Origin: Gammaproteobacteria bacterium
Lineage (GTDB): Bacteria > Pseudomonadota > Gammaproteobacteria > JAJFKO01
Length of the DNA: 64,000 nt
Assembly (NCBI GenBank): GCA_021773175.1
Contig: JAJFKO010000043.1
Span: 62,001-126,000, forward strand
Reading direction: 5' to 3'
The first letter of the stretch is position 1, and each line of letters begins with the position of its first letter. Shown piece by piece: positions 7,369 through 15,715 of the stretch. Position numbers and translations under genes: made by a program. Under the pieces are notes generated by a model, which ran no database searches, was not told the origin of the DNA, and was given only the letters and a program-made list of their open reading frames with translations.

Positions 7369-9318
7369 ATGCCAAAACAAAGCAAGCGTTTACCTGCAAT
7401 TAATCGAATTGAAATAATTCAACCTTTAGGGATTGAAATGGCTCAACCTTTAGAGTTGGAGAGTGGTGCGTTTCATCAAATAGCACTATGCCGAATTCAT
7501 TTTGTTGATGAAAGTATTCCTCCTCTGCTTGCAAAAAGAAGTGTTGTTTCTCCACCTGAAGAAGACAATAATATTTTAGCTAAGCCGATTTTCGGCGCTA
7601 ATCATCCGCATATGTTGCGTCGCTACTTTCATCGCTCTGAAGATGAATTTGAGCCTAATCATGAAGGGCAATTTGACGTCGTATATTACGAACTTTGTCC
7701 GTTAGGTGAACTGAGTCAATTTGTATTACTAAGAGAATCGATTCCTCAAGCGTTTGTAGGTATTGTTGCTGCAATTAATTGGATGCATTTAACAATGGGT
7801 ACAGCGCATTGTGATTTATCTCCAGCAAATATTTTAATGGGCAGTGATAAACGTTTAAAAGTCTGTAACTCTGACCTATTTACTCAAGATTTGCGAAAAG
7901 TGAGGCCAACACAGTTACGTTATTCTCCCATAGGCGATTATCATGCTTTTGCGCATGATGCATTTAGTTTGGCTATTCTGTTATTTACTTTATATCGAAG
8001 TGCAGTTCCTTTTATGTATTTCCCTTTATCTCTGAGGCATGGCAATAGCTCTTTTACATTAGAGAAAATTCATGAAGATTTTACTGTGAATGCCGCATTC
8101 TGGGAGCAATATAGTGATGTTGTAGAGGTTATTAAAGGTTTAACACAAAAAGGTCCTATGGCTAGAATTAAATTTCTACGTGGATTGAATCAACATCGTT
8201 ATTTGCAAGGTTTACAAGCAGGACCTATTAACGATCCTTTATTTGTAGCTGAGGATTCTGTAACGGCAGTAAGAAGTCATGCATGGCAACAAGAGTTATT
8301 ATCTCGTCGAATTGCTCAAGAAACATGTGAGACTGTTGAGTCAATAAGAGGGTTGTCAGATGCGTCGCTGGTTGAAAAGTTATGTACGGCTAGAAGTTCA
8401 CGATTTTTAGCAAAGAGAAATGCAGGTGAAGATTGTGAAACTGAAAGGCGTCAACTCCAAGGATTGGCTATTAGTAAGCTACATAAATTTAGAATGTCAT
8501 GTTCCATGACTACTGATGACGGTATTCTTTTAGGATTAAAGTTACTAGGTGAGTATGAAGTAGAACTGCATCGCAAAAATAACCGTCAATCTTTAACATT
8601 ACATGCAGACGTCCGAGCAAACTTAATGAACAATGCGCTTCGTATTCAGATATTTGAAGAGCAGCAAGCACAGAGACGGGAAGCTAGAGATGCTCAGCTG
8701 CCTAACTTATTACTGAGGAGCACAGCAAATCGTGCTCAGTCAGTGTTTCAAAAAATTGATGTTCGCTACTACTTACCTACGGTAAACCGCTTTTTAGTTT
8801 GGTTGGCGCGAGGCATTACTGAACATGATACAACATTGCTAAACATTGTTAGATGTTTGAGAGAATATCATCAAGATAAACCCAACATTAAAGAGCGTAT
8901 TCAACGCTTACATGAATTATATAGTCTGATTTTCAGTATCCCTGATTTTAAGAATATTGAAAACGAAGCTTTGTTTAAGCTGTATCGTGCCGTTAAATAT
9001 GAATTACGCTTGTATGATGCGGGACCATGGTTACGGTTTAATTTTAAAGAGCCAGAAGTAATGCAACCAGTCAATGTGTTCTCTTTATTTGGATTATGGC
9101 GACGAGGTGAGCGTGTTAGCATGCCTCACAAAGGTATAAAATTACAACTAGTTGCTGAACCTGAACCAGAAAAGCAATTAGAGGCTATACAGGAAAGAAT
9201 TGCTGCTATAGAGGTTCAATGTCAAGCTCGTGAATTTAATCTTAAAGAGCAAACTGAATATGAGGATCTACTGGTTGCCATGGAAAGAAATTTGTTGAGA
9301 CCGAGAATAAGAATATAA
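7369..9318 (+). CDS. Eukaryotic-type protein-kinase-like protein with degenerate DFG motif
   Basis: A 649-residue soluble protein whose first 250 residues read as a protein kinase fold. Visible landmarks: a possible ATP-anchoring Lys near 56 (LLAKRS), hinge-like VVYYELCPLGELSQFV near 105-120, catalytic loop HCDLSPANIL from residue 147 (matching HRDLKPxNIL), and a helix-F-like DAFSLAILLFTLY near 205. The DFG position reads NSD (167-169), so the metal-binding Asp is missing or shifted and no glycine-rich loop is clear; it may be a weak kinase or a pseudokinase. Residues 260-649 are helical, highly charged and of unknown function. Kinase-fold proteins are common type IV effectors in Legionellales; export here is inference. 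Confidence 0.75.
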   Translation: MPKQSKRLPAINRIEIIQPLGIEMAQPLELESGAFHQIALCRIHFVDESIPPLLAKRSVVSPPEEDNNILAKPIFGANHPHMLRRYFHRSEDEFEPNHEGQFDVVYYELCPLGELSQFVLLRESIPQAFVGIVAAINWMHLTMGTAHCDLSPANILMGSDKRLKVCNSDLFTQDLRKVRPTQLRYSPIGDYHAFAHDAFSLAILLFTLYRSAVPFMYFPLSLRHGNSSFTLEKIHEDFTVNAAFWEQYSDVVEVIKGLTQKGPMARIKFLRGLNQHRYLQGLQAGPINDPLFVAEDSVTAVRSHAWQQELLSRRIAQETCETVESIRGLSDASLVEKLCTARSSRFLAKRNAGEDCETERRQLQGLAISKLHKFRMSCSMTTDDGILLGLKLLGEYEVELHRKNNRQSLTLHADVRANLMNNALRIQIFEEQQAQRREARDAQLPNLLLRSTANRAQSVFQKIDVRYYLPTVNRFLVWLARGITEHDTTLLNIVRCLREYHQDKPNIKERIQRLHELYSLIFSIPDFKNIENEALFKLYRAVKYELRLYDAGPWLRFNFKEPEVMQPVNVFSLFGLWRRGERVSMPHKGIKLQLVAEPEPEKQLEAIQERIAAIEVQCQAREFNLKEQTEYEDLLVAMERNLLRPRIRI

Positions 9319-9351
9319 AAAAAATCTTGCTGTTTGTCGCAGTATTTTCTA

Positions 9352-10203
9352 TCAACTTGTCTCTTTTAACTCATGTATGCGCGCTTGCAATAAACGAATG
9401 CGTCGATTATCAGCATGCAACACATTAAAATCAAAGTTCTCTAATGTTGCTGATTCACCACGCTTCGGTAAATGGCCAAACTTCTGCATGACTAAACCTC
9501 CAAGGGTATCAAAGTCTTCATCGCTGAATTTCGTTTTAAAAAATTCATTAAATTCCTCAATCGGAGTGTGAGCTTTAATAATATAAGAACCATCTGCATG
9601 GGATTTAATTAAATCTTCTGCATCGATGTCATATTCATCTTCAATCTCACCAACGATTTGCTCTAAAACATCTTCGATGGTAACCAGGCCAGCAATGCCA
9701 CCATATTCGTCCACGACAATCGCCATATGATTATGCGTATTACGGAATTCTTTAAGTAATACATCGAGTCGTTTACTTTCGGGAACGAATGTCGCTTGGC
9801 GTGAAATACTCTGTAGATTAAGTGGTTCAGTGGTCGACGATAAATTCTTCATTAATAAATCTTTGGCTAGCAAAATACCAATTACTTCATCAGGGTTGTC
9901 GCCAATAACAGGATAGCGAGAATGCTGTGATTCACGCATTATTGGTAAAAAATCATCGGGATTATCATCTTCTTGAATGACAACCATTTGTGAACGTGGG
10001 ATCATGATATCGCGAACTTGCATTTGCGAGACTTGCAAAACACCTTCAATCATACTTTGCGCATCACTACTGATAATTTTGTTATCCACGGCTTCACGTA
10101 GCATGTTGCGTAGTTGCTCGCCATCTTGTGGATCGCGACTAAAAGCTTGACTAATACGTTCCAACCAACTCCGCTGCGGAGTATCAATGTCATTATCATT
10201 CAT
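9352..10203 (-). CDS. corC: CorC/YbeX-family CBS-domain protein
   Basis: 283 residues with the CorC architecture: an acidic N-terminus containing SMIEGVLQVSQMQVRDIMIPRSQM, two CBS domains (about 65-190, ending VDEYGGIAGLVTIEDVLEQIVGEIEDEYD) and a C-terminal CorC_HlyC transporter-associated domain. There are no membrane helices, so this is the soluble YbeX type. It was named for Mg/Co efflux, and newer work on the family links it to ribosome metabolism, consistent with its ybeY and phoH neighbours. It starts 4 bp after the ybeY stop, so it is the last gene of the phoH-ybeY-corC operon. Confidence 0.94.
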   Translation of the reverse strand: MNDNDIDTPQRSWLERISQAFSRDPQDGEQLRNMLREAVDNKIISSDAQSMIEGVLQVSQMQVRDIMIPRSQMVVIQEDDNPDDFLPIMRESQHSRYPVIGDNPDEVIGILLAKDLLMKNLSSTTEPLNLQSISRQATFVPESKRLDVLLKEFRNTHNHMAIVVDEYGGIAGLVTIEDVLEQIVGEIEDEYDIDAEDLIKSHADGSYIIKAHTPIEEFNEFFKTKFSDEDFDTLGGLVMQKFGHLPKRGESATLENFDFNVLHADNRRIRLLQARIHELKETS

Positions 10204-10207
10204 AGTA

Positions 10208-10729
10208 TTACTTTTTTTCCTCTTCGATATCTGTGATTAATAAGTAAGGATTGCTATATCCCAATGTTGCTAATTTTGCTATTTCTAAATTCTCCATGAT
10301 GCTAGCATCAACATCACTTTGATGATCATAACCGAGCAAATGCAAAGTGCCGTGGATTACCATGTGCGCCCAATGAGATTGCAATGATTTATTTTGAGTA
10401 TGGGCTTCTGCTGCAACCACCTCGGCACAGATAATTAAATCGCCAAGCAAAGGCACATCAACGCCCGCAGGTAAATCTACAGGGAAAGATAATACATTGG
10501 TTGGACCATTTTTCTTACGATATGTTGCATTTAATTCAGCAATCTCGTCGCGTGAAACAATGCGTATCGACATTTCTTTGTGTGGATGTTTGGGTAAGAG
10601 TGCTGCATCGACCCACGTCTGAAAATCGCGAGTAGTTGGTAATTCATTTTCATCACAAGCAACATCTATTTGTAATTGTGTTGCTGGTGGTTTTTGTGAA
10701 TTATTTGTCATCGTGTTTGTTGCTGTCAT
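10208..10729 (-). CDS. ybeY: Endoribonuclease YbeY, rRNA maturation factor
   Basis: Zinc-dependent single-strand endoribonuclease for 16S rRNA 3'-end maturation and 70S quality control. The signature HMVIHGTLHLLGYDH supplies the three zinc-binding His residues, and NVLSFPVDLP and LLGDLIIC match the family. I favour the ATG at 10729, 9 nt after a GAG; an in-frame ATG at 10747 would extend it by six residues and the one at 10711 would better match the E. coli N-terminus. Whichever is right, it overlaps the end of phoH by 11-47 bp, so translation is coupled. Cytoplasmic. Confidence 0.94.
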   Translation of the reverse strand: MTATNTMTNNSQKPPATQLQIDVACDENELPTTRDFQTWVDAALLPKHPHKEMSIRIVSRDEIAELNATYRKKNGPTNVLSFPVDLPAGVDVPLLGDLIICAEVVAAEAHTQNKSLQSHWAHMVIHGTLHLLGYDHQSDVDASIMENLEIAKLATLGYSNPYLLITDIEEEKK

Positions 10730-11690
10730 TTTCATAAGCTCGTACAATCGTTTGCACTAACGGATGTCGCACTACATCTTTCGCTGTGAAAAATGTAAAA
10801 GCGATTTCGTCAACCTCTTTCAAAACTTCAATACTATGGTCCAAACCTGATCGTTGTCCTTTCGGTAAATCATTTTGAGTAATATCACCAGTGATAATAG
10901 CCGTGGAGCCAAAACCAATACGAGTTAAAAACATTTTCATTTGTTCGCGTGATGTGTTCTGGGCTTCGTCTAAAATAATAAAAGCATCATTTAAGGTTCG
11001 ACCTCGCATAAAGGCGAGTGGTGCAATTTCTATAATACTTTTCTCAATTAATCGATTTACCTTTTCAATGCCCATGGTTTCATACAGTGCATCGTAAATA
11101 GGGCGAAGATAGGGATCAACTTTCTGGGTTAAATCACCCGGTAAAAACCCGAGTTTCTCACCTGCTTCAACAGCAGGACGCACGAGGATTAAACGTTGTA
11201 CTAATTCTTGCTCTAATGCCGCAACGGCTGCAGCAACGGCTAAGAAAGTTTTACCTGTTCCAGCTGGGCCAACCCCAAAATTAATTGCATGATGTAAAAT
11301 ACTATTAACATATTGTGCTTGATGATAACCGCGAGGCTTGATGATAAGTAGTGGCGTTTTGATTACTGCCGTTTTTATGGTGCCATGATGGCCGTCTAAC
11401 TTGTCTTGAAAATCTTTGAGAATGAGATTGATATGTGATGGTGTTAATGCATGGTTATTGGCGGTTTCTTTATAGAGTTTTTCTAAAATCTTTTCAGCTG
11501 ATTGAATAGCGGTTTGTGCGCCTGATATTTGTAAAGTCCCACCGCGATTAATGATTTCAACATGTAGGCTGTTTTCAATTTGTTGCAAGTTTTCATCACA
11601 GTGACCACAAAGATTGACTAGTCGATCATGGTTAGCCGGAGAAAAGGTAATGGTATCTGTTGCTACTTGCTGTTGGTCTATGTTGCTCAA
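10701..11690 (-). CDS. ybeZ: PhoH-like P-loop ATPase (YbeZ)
   Basis: 329-residue PhoH-family ATPase. An N-terminal KH-like RNA-binding segment (about 10-80) precedes the P-loop GPAGTGKT (near 145) and Walker B FIILDEAQN (near 240), followed by TAIITGDITQNDLP. In E. coli YbeZ interacts with YbeY and is implicated in rRNA processing; it is a predicted RNA-dependent ATPase/helicase. It sits directly upstream of and overlaps ybeY, the conserved order. A 91-bp spacer separates it from the upstream miaB gene, so a separate promoter is possible. Confidence 0.94.
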   Translation of the reverse strand: MSNIDQQQVATDTITFSPANHDRLVNLCGHCDENLQQIENSLHVEIINRGGTLQISGAQTAIQSAEKILEKLYKETANNHALTPSHINLILKDFQDKLDGHHGTIKTAVIKTPLLIIKPRGYHQAQYVNSILHHAINFGVGPAGTGKTFLAVAAAVAALEQELVQRLILVRPAVEAGEKLGFLPGDLTQKVDPYLRPIYDALYETMGIEKVNRLIEKSIIEIAPLAFMRGRTLNDAFIILDEAQNTSREQMKMFLTRIGFGSTAIITGDITQNDLPKGQRSGLDHSIEVLKEVDEIAFTFFTAKDVVRHPLVQTIVRAYENDSNKHDDK

Positions 11691-11781
11691 AGCTATTTTT
11701 ACACCTCATATGATTTTGTTAATTTAAGCATAGCATAAATTCTGAAGATGTTACGATAAGGTCTTCTAATTTCGACAAAAT

Positions 11782-13125
11782 TTATAGCAAACGGCCGCGT
11801 AATGAGTTAGGTCGTGCTTCAGTAATGGTAACTTTCACAATTTGGCCCATCAAGGCAGCTGGACCAGCAAAATTTACAACGCGATTATTTTCAGTGCGAG
11901 CCTGCAATTCATTGGCATCCTTTTTAGATGGCGCAAGCACGAGAACCGCTTGTGTTGAGCCAACCATGCTTTCGCTGATTGCGGCTGCTTGTTGAATTAA
12001 ACGTGTTTGTAAAATTTGTAAGCGCTCTTTCTTGGTTTCCATTGTTATCTCATCAGGTAAATCTGATGCTGGAGTGCCAGGGCGCCGACTATAAATAAAG
12101 CTAAAAGATGTATCAAAGCCAATTTCTTGAATCAAATTCATCGTGGCTTCAAATTCAGCATCAGTTTCACCAGGAAAACCAATAATGAAATCTGAAGAAA
12201 TACTAATGTCAGGACGTACTTGGCGTAATTTGCGAATTCTCGATTTATATTCTAATGCTGTGTAGCCGCGTTTCATCATGGCGAGAATGCGATCGGAACC
12301 ACTTTGTACTGGCAAATGCAAATGATTACAAAGCTCTGGTACTTCGGCATATGCTTGGATTAAGTTATCGCTAAATGCAATTGGGTGTGATGTGGTAAAA
12401 CGAATGCGCTCAATGCCATCAATCGCTGCTGCGTAATGTATTAGTAAAGCTAAATCAGCAATTTCACCATTATGCATTTGGCCACGATAATCATTAACAT
12501 TTTGGCCAAGTAAATTAACTTCTTTAACATTTTGTTCAGCTAACGATGCAATTTCAGCAATGACATCATCAAACGGACGACTGATTTCTTCACCGCGTGT
12601 ATAAGGTACTACACAATAACTACAATATTTGCTACAACCTTCCATAATCGAAACGAAAGCCGTTGGACCTTCAGCTCGAGGCTCAGGCAAGTGGTCAAAT
12701 TTTTCAATCTCAGGAAAGCTAATATCAACGACAGCCTTATTTGTAGCTTCGGCTTCACGTAACATTTCTGGGATACGGTGTAGAGTTTGTGGACCAAAAA
12801 TTAAATCGACATAAGGTGCTTGTTTGAGAATGGCGCGACCTTCTTGGCTGGCTACACAACCGCCAACACCTATTAAGGTATTAGGGCGCTTATCTTTATG
12901 TTCACGTTTCCAACGACCGAGTTCAGAAAACATTTTATGTTGGGCTTTTTCACGGATTGAACAGGTATTGAGAAGTAATAGATCAGCTTGTTTAGGATCA
13001 TCGGTTACTTCATAGGCATGAGCTTGGCGCAAAACATCTAACATCTTATTAGAATCATACTCATTCATTTGGCAGCCATGGGTTTTGATAAAGACTTTTT
13101 TAGCTGCTTGATTGGTTTGGCTCAT
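11782..13125 (-). CDS. miaB: tRNA-2-methylthio-N6-dimethylallyladenosine synthase MiaB
   Basis: Radical-SAM methylthiotransferase converting i6A37 to ms2i6A37 in tRNAs that read UNN codons. 447 residues with the three family domains: N-terminal UPF0004 domain with Cys in [10 protein letters not shown] (C18), [13 protein letters not shown] and GGCVASQEG holding one Fe-S cluster; radical-SAM core with [15 protein letters not shown] (CxxxCxxC); and a C-terminal TRAM domain. Length is as expected. First gene of the minus-strand miaB-phoH-ybeY-corC block. Its start is divergent from the chloride-channel gene over a 185-bp spacer. Confidence 0.97.
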   Translation of the reverse strand: MSQTNQAAKKVFIKTHGCQMNEYDSNKMLDVLRQAHAYEVTDDPKQADLLLLNTCSIREKAQHKMFSELGRWKREHKDKRPNTLIGVGGCVASQEGRAILKQAPYVDLIFGPQTLHRIPEMLREAEATNKAVVDISFPEIEKFDHLPEPRAEGPTAFVSIMEGCSKYCSYCVVPYTRGEEISRPFDDVIAEIASLAEQNVKEVNLLGQNVNDYRGQMHNGEIADLALLIHYAAAIDGIERIRFTTSHPIAFSDNLIQAYAEVPELCNHLHLPVQSGSDRILAMMKRGYTALEYKSRIRKLRQVRPDISISSDFIIGFPGETDAEFEATMNLIQEIGFDTSFSFIYSRRPGTPASDLPDEITMETKKERLQILQTRLIQQAAAISESMVGSTQAVLVLAPSKKDANELQARTENNRVVNFAGPAALMGQIVKVTITEARPNSLRGRLL

Positions 13126-13310
13126 TCTGCTTCCTGAAAAGATTATTGGTTGATAAAAGGTGCAATTCTAACTAAAAACTGGGCAGGGGACAATCACAAC
13201 GGCTTGGTTTTATTGCTTTTAGGCTTTTGACATATGGTGGCGCCTAGAATATCATCCGAAATATTTGCAAATATATTGTTTCTATTACAGTTTTAAGGAA
13301 ACTTGGGATC

Positions 13311-14621
13311 ATGGAAGAACGCGGCAAAAATCTTATCTTTTTAGGTTGGGCCTTAGTTGTTGGGGCATTGACCGGTTTAATTGGCAGTATTTTTCAACTT
13401 GGAATTAAATGGATAGAAGGTGGGCGACATCATTTTATTCATTTCCTTGCCGTAGCGCATATTCCTGCTTGGTTAGTTGCCACTGTTAGCTCTGCATTAA
13501 TGGTAATGTTGGCAGCCTTTCTTGTACATCGTTTTGCGCCAGAAGCTAGTGGTAGTGGTGTGCAAGAAATCGAAGGTGCATTAATTGATAAACGTCCGGT
13601 GCGTTGGAAACGTATTTTACCTGTGAAATTTGTTTCTGGATTATTATCACTGGGTGCTGGTTTGGTTATGGGGCGTGAAGGTCCCACCATTCAAATGGGT
13701 GGCGCACTTGGTAAAATGATTGCGGTTTTTACTAAAATGTCATCTAAGCACAGTAAAATTTTATTATGTGCGGGTGCGGGTGCGGGTTTAGCAACCGCAT
13801 TTAATGCGCCGATTGCGGGTATCTTATTTGTTCTTGAAGAATTACGCGAAGGTTTTTGTAATAATTTTATCGGTGTTAAAGCGGTGATTGTTGCCTGTGT
13901 TGCTGCTGATATTGTACTGCGCATATTTATGGGTTCAGGCCCTGATATTTTAGTAAAAGCATTTGCTTTACCTCCTATGCATAATTATATTTTCTTTATT
14001 GTGTTTGGTTTTGTTGTTGGTTTTGCAGCGTTAGCTTTTAATCTAGGATTAATGGGTGTTTTACGCGTTTACGACAATCTTCAAAAAAGAATTCACTATC
14101 TTATTTTGGCTGGGTTTGTCGGTGGTGTGATTGGTTTGCTCACCGTACTTTTTCCACAAGTAACCGGTGGTGGTTATTCGATTATTGAGAAAGCATTACA
14201 CCTTAATTTACCGCTCATGTTTTTATTACTTTTATTTGTCTGTCGTTTTGGTACAACTTTAATGAGTTATCCAACGGGTGTTCCAGGTGGTATTTTTGCG
14301 CCAATGTTAGCATTAGGGACTTTACTTGGACTGGCATTTGGAAAGTCATGTGTTGGCCTATTTCCTGATGCACACCTTGTTATTGGTGTTTTTGCCGTTG
14401 CAGGTATGGGTGCCTTCTTTGCGGCTTCTGTGCGTGCACCAATTACCGGCGTGGTGCTGATTGTTGAAATGACGCAAAACTATTTATTAATTATACCTAT
14501 TTTGATTACTTGTATTATTGCCACCATGGTTGTCGTGCAGATGGGTAACTTACCAATTTATACGCAGCTCTTAGAACGAACTCTGAAAAAGCAAGAAGAA
14601 CAAGAGCTTACTGCGACTTAA
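13311..14621 (+). CDS. clcA: ClC-family chloride/proton antiporter
   Basis: 436-residue multi-pass membrane protein of the ClC family. Selectivity-filter motifs are present: GSGVQEIEGAL (usually GSGIP), GREGP near 121-125 with the gating Glu123, and GGIFAPMLALG. A Glu pair at 176-177 in VLEELREGF aligns with the E202/E203 pair of E. coli ClC, where E203 is the internal proton glutamate, suggesting 2Cl-/H+ exchange rather than a channel. About 10-12 hydrophobic segments, no C-terminal CBS domains. Such exchangers aid acid resistance, useful in an acidic vacuole (inference). Start has AAGGAAAC about 9 nt upstream. The symbol denotes the family. Confidence 0.93.
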   Translation: MEERGKNLIFLGWALVVGALTGLIGSIFQLGIKWIEGGRHHFIHFLAVAHIPAWLVATVSSALMVMLAAFLVHRFAPEASGSGVQEIEGALIDKRPVRWKRILPVKFVSGLLSLGAGLVMGREGPTIQMGGALGKMIAVFTKMSSKHSKILLCAGAGAGLATAFNAPIAGILFVLEELREGFCNNFIGVKAVIVACVAADIVLRIFMGSGPDILVKAFALPPMHNYIFFIVFGFVVGFAALAFNLGLMGVLRVYDNLQKRIHYLILAGFVGGVIGLLTVLFPQVTGGGYSIIEKALHLNLPLMFLLLLFVCRFGTTLMSYPTGVPGGIFAPMLALGTLLGLAFGKSCVGLFPDAHLVIGVFAVAGMGAFFAASVRAPITGVVLIVEMTQNYLLIIPILITCIIATMVVVQMGNLPIYTQLLERTLKKQEEQELTAT

Positions 14622-14643
14622 TGATAGTTGTTGGCGGTTTCCG

Positions 14644-14733
14644 CTTGCGCAAGAATAACAATTGTCGATTTCACGCAAGATGAAACTTCCTTTGTGATTT
14701 GCGCAAAATCGACAATTGTTATTCTTGCGTAAG
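14644..14733. repeat. 35-bp inverted repeat with 20-bp loop
   Basis: Arms at 14644-14678 and 14699-14733 match at 32 of 35 positions around the shared core GCAAGAATAACAATTGTCG. The right arm ends inside the ribosome site (AAGGA, 14731-14735) of the broken ATPase gene that follows. There is no T run, so it is not a simple terminator. It may be the edge of an element that brought in the ATPase gene, or a palindromic repeat sequence. Confidence 0.85.
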
Positions 14734-14740
14734 GACGCTA

Positions 14741-15638
14741 ATGGGAAAAATTCAATTTATTGGTCGCCAAGCTGAATCAAGCAGGCTTAATGAATTAACT
14801 AAAAAGAAAACTGCTAGCTTAGTTGTTATTAGAGGTCGACGCCGTATTGGAAAAAGTCGCCTTGCCAAAGAGTTTGGTATGCAACATCATTTTTTGCAAT
14901 TTTCTGGTTTATCTCCTGAATCTAATATTACAGCACAAGATCAACGTGATGAGTTTGCTCAGCTACTTGCCCAACAAACAAGTTTACCTGAAATAAAAAC
15001 TGATGATTGGAGTAAGCTATTTCTATTGTTACATGAGAAAACCAAAAGCAACAGAGTGGTTATTCTATTTGATGAAATAACTTGGATGGCACATGATGAT
15101 GCAACCTTTTTAGCAAAATTAAAAAATGCATGGGACTTGTACTTCAGTTTTAATCCAAAATTAATATTAATACTTTGTGGTTCTGTTTCTGCCTGGATTG
15201 AAAAAAACATTATGAGTAGTTCAGGATTTTTTGGACGAATATCGGAAAAATTACATTAAATGAATTATCTATTGATCAATGTAATTTGTTATTAGAAATA
15301 AATGGCTTTAAACGCTCAGCTTATGAGAGATTTATGCTTTTAACTCTAACGGGTGGGGTGCAATGGTATATCGAACAAATTAAAGCGCGTTATTCTGCCG
15401 CTGATAATATTAAGCAATTATGCTTCGTTCCAGATGCTTTATTACTGGATGAGCATCAAAGAATCCATTGTTGATGGATGTTATTAATGACGTTAAAGAT
15501 AAGATTCAACGTTTAAGTATTCCTCGTGGTTTTTCATGTGTACCAGTACTCATTCATGTGAATGGCGTACAAGAAAAGGTGCTTGATGCGGACTATTTTC
15601 TCGAGTGTATTGACTTCAGTGAGTTTCTACAGTCATAA
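14741..15638 (+). pseudogene. Broken DUF234/archaeal-type AAA ATPase
   Basis: Three pieces of one protein lie in three frames. Piece 1 (14741-15259) carries Walker A RGRRRIGKS, Walker B VILFDEITWMA and then GFFGRIS, where the frame is lost near 15243; adding one G would restore GKITLNELS. Piece 2 continues in another frame to a stop at 15474 (VPDALLLDE). Piece 3 (15474-15638) is the family's C-terminal end, with FSCVPVLIHVNGV and YFLECIDFSEF. The middle of the protein (roughly 200 residues in intact relatives, with the winged helix and most of the DUF234 nuclease-like domain) is missing. Intact members are predicted ATPases with a nuclease-like C-domain, often mobile. Start at 14741 has AAGGA 5 nt upstream. 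A frameshift plus internal deletion make it non-functional. Confidence 0.85.
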
Positions 15639-15647
15639 ATTATTTAG

Positions 15648-15685
15648 GTCACAGCAAATGAAATTTAATCTTAATTTGCTGTGAC
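15648..15685. terminator. Hairpin between ATPase remnant and ankyrin-Nudix gene
   Basis: A perfect 12-bp stem (GTCACAGCAAAT and its complement) with a 14-nt loop lies between two converging units, 9 bp after the remnant's stop and 30 bp beyond the stop of the minus-strand gene. A T run is lacking, so termination efficiency is uncertain; it could serve both directions. Confidence 0.45.
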
Positions 15686-15715
15686 TTGTTACTTAGCGTG
15701 CCCATTCTTTTTTCT

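Noticed and set aside
9319-9351. Possible bidirectional terminator between the kinase-like gene and corC
   Set aside because: Only a weak imperfect stem is present in the 33-bp spacer; not enough to call.
14699-14740. Upstream TTG extension of the broken ATPase
   Set aside because: It would translate the inverted-repeat arm; ATG 14741 has a proper ribosome site and fits the family N-terminus.
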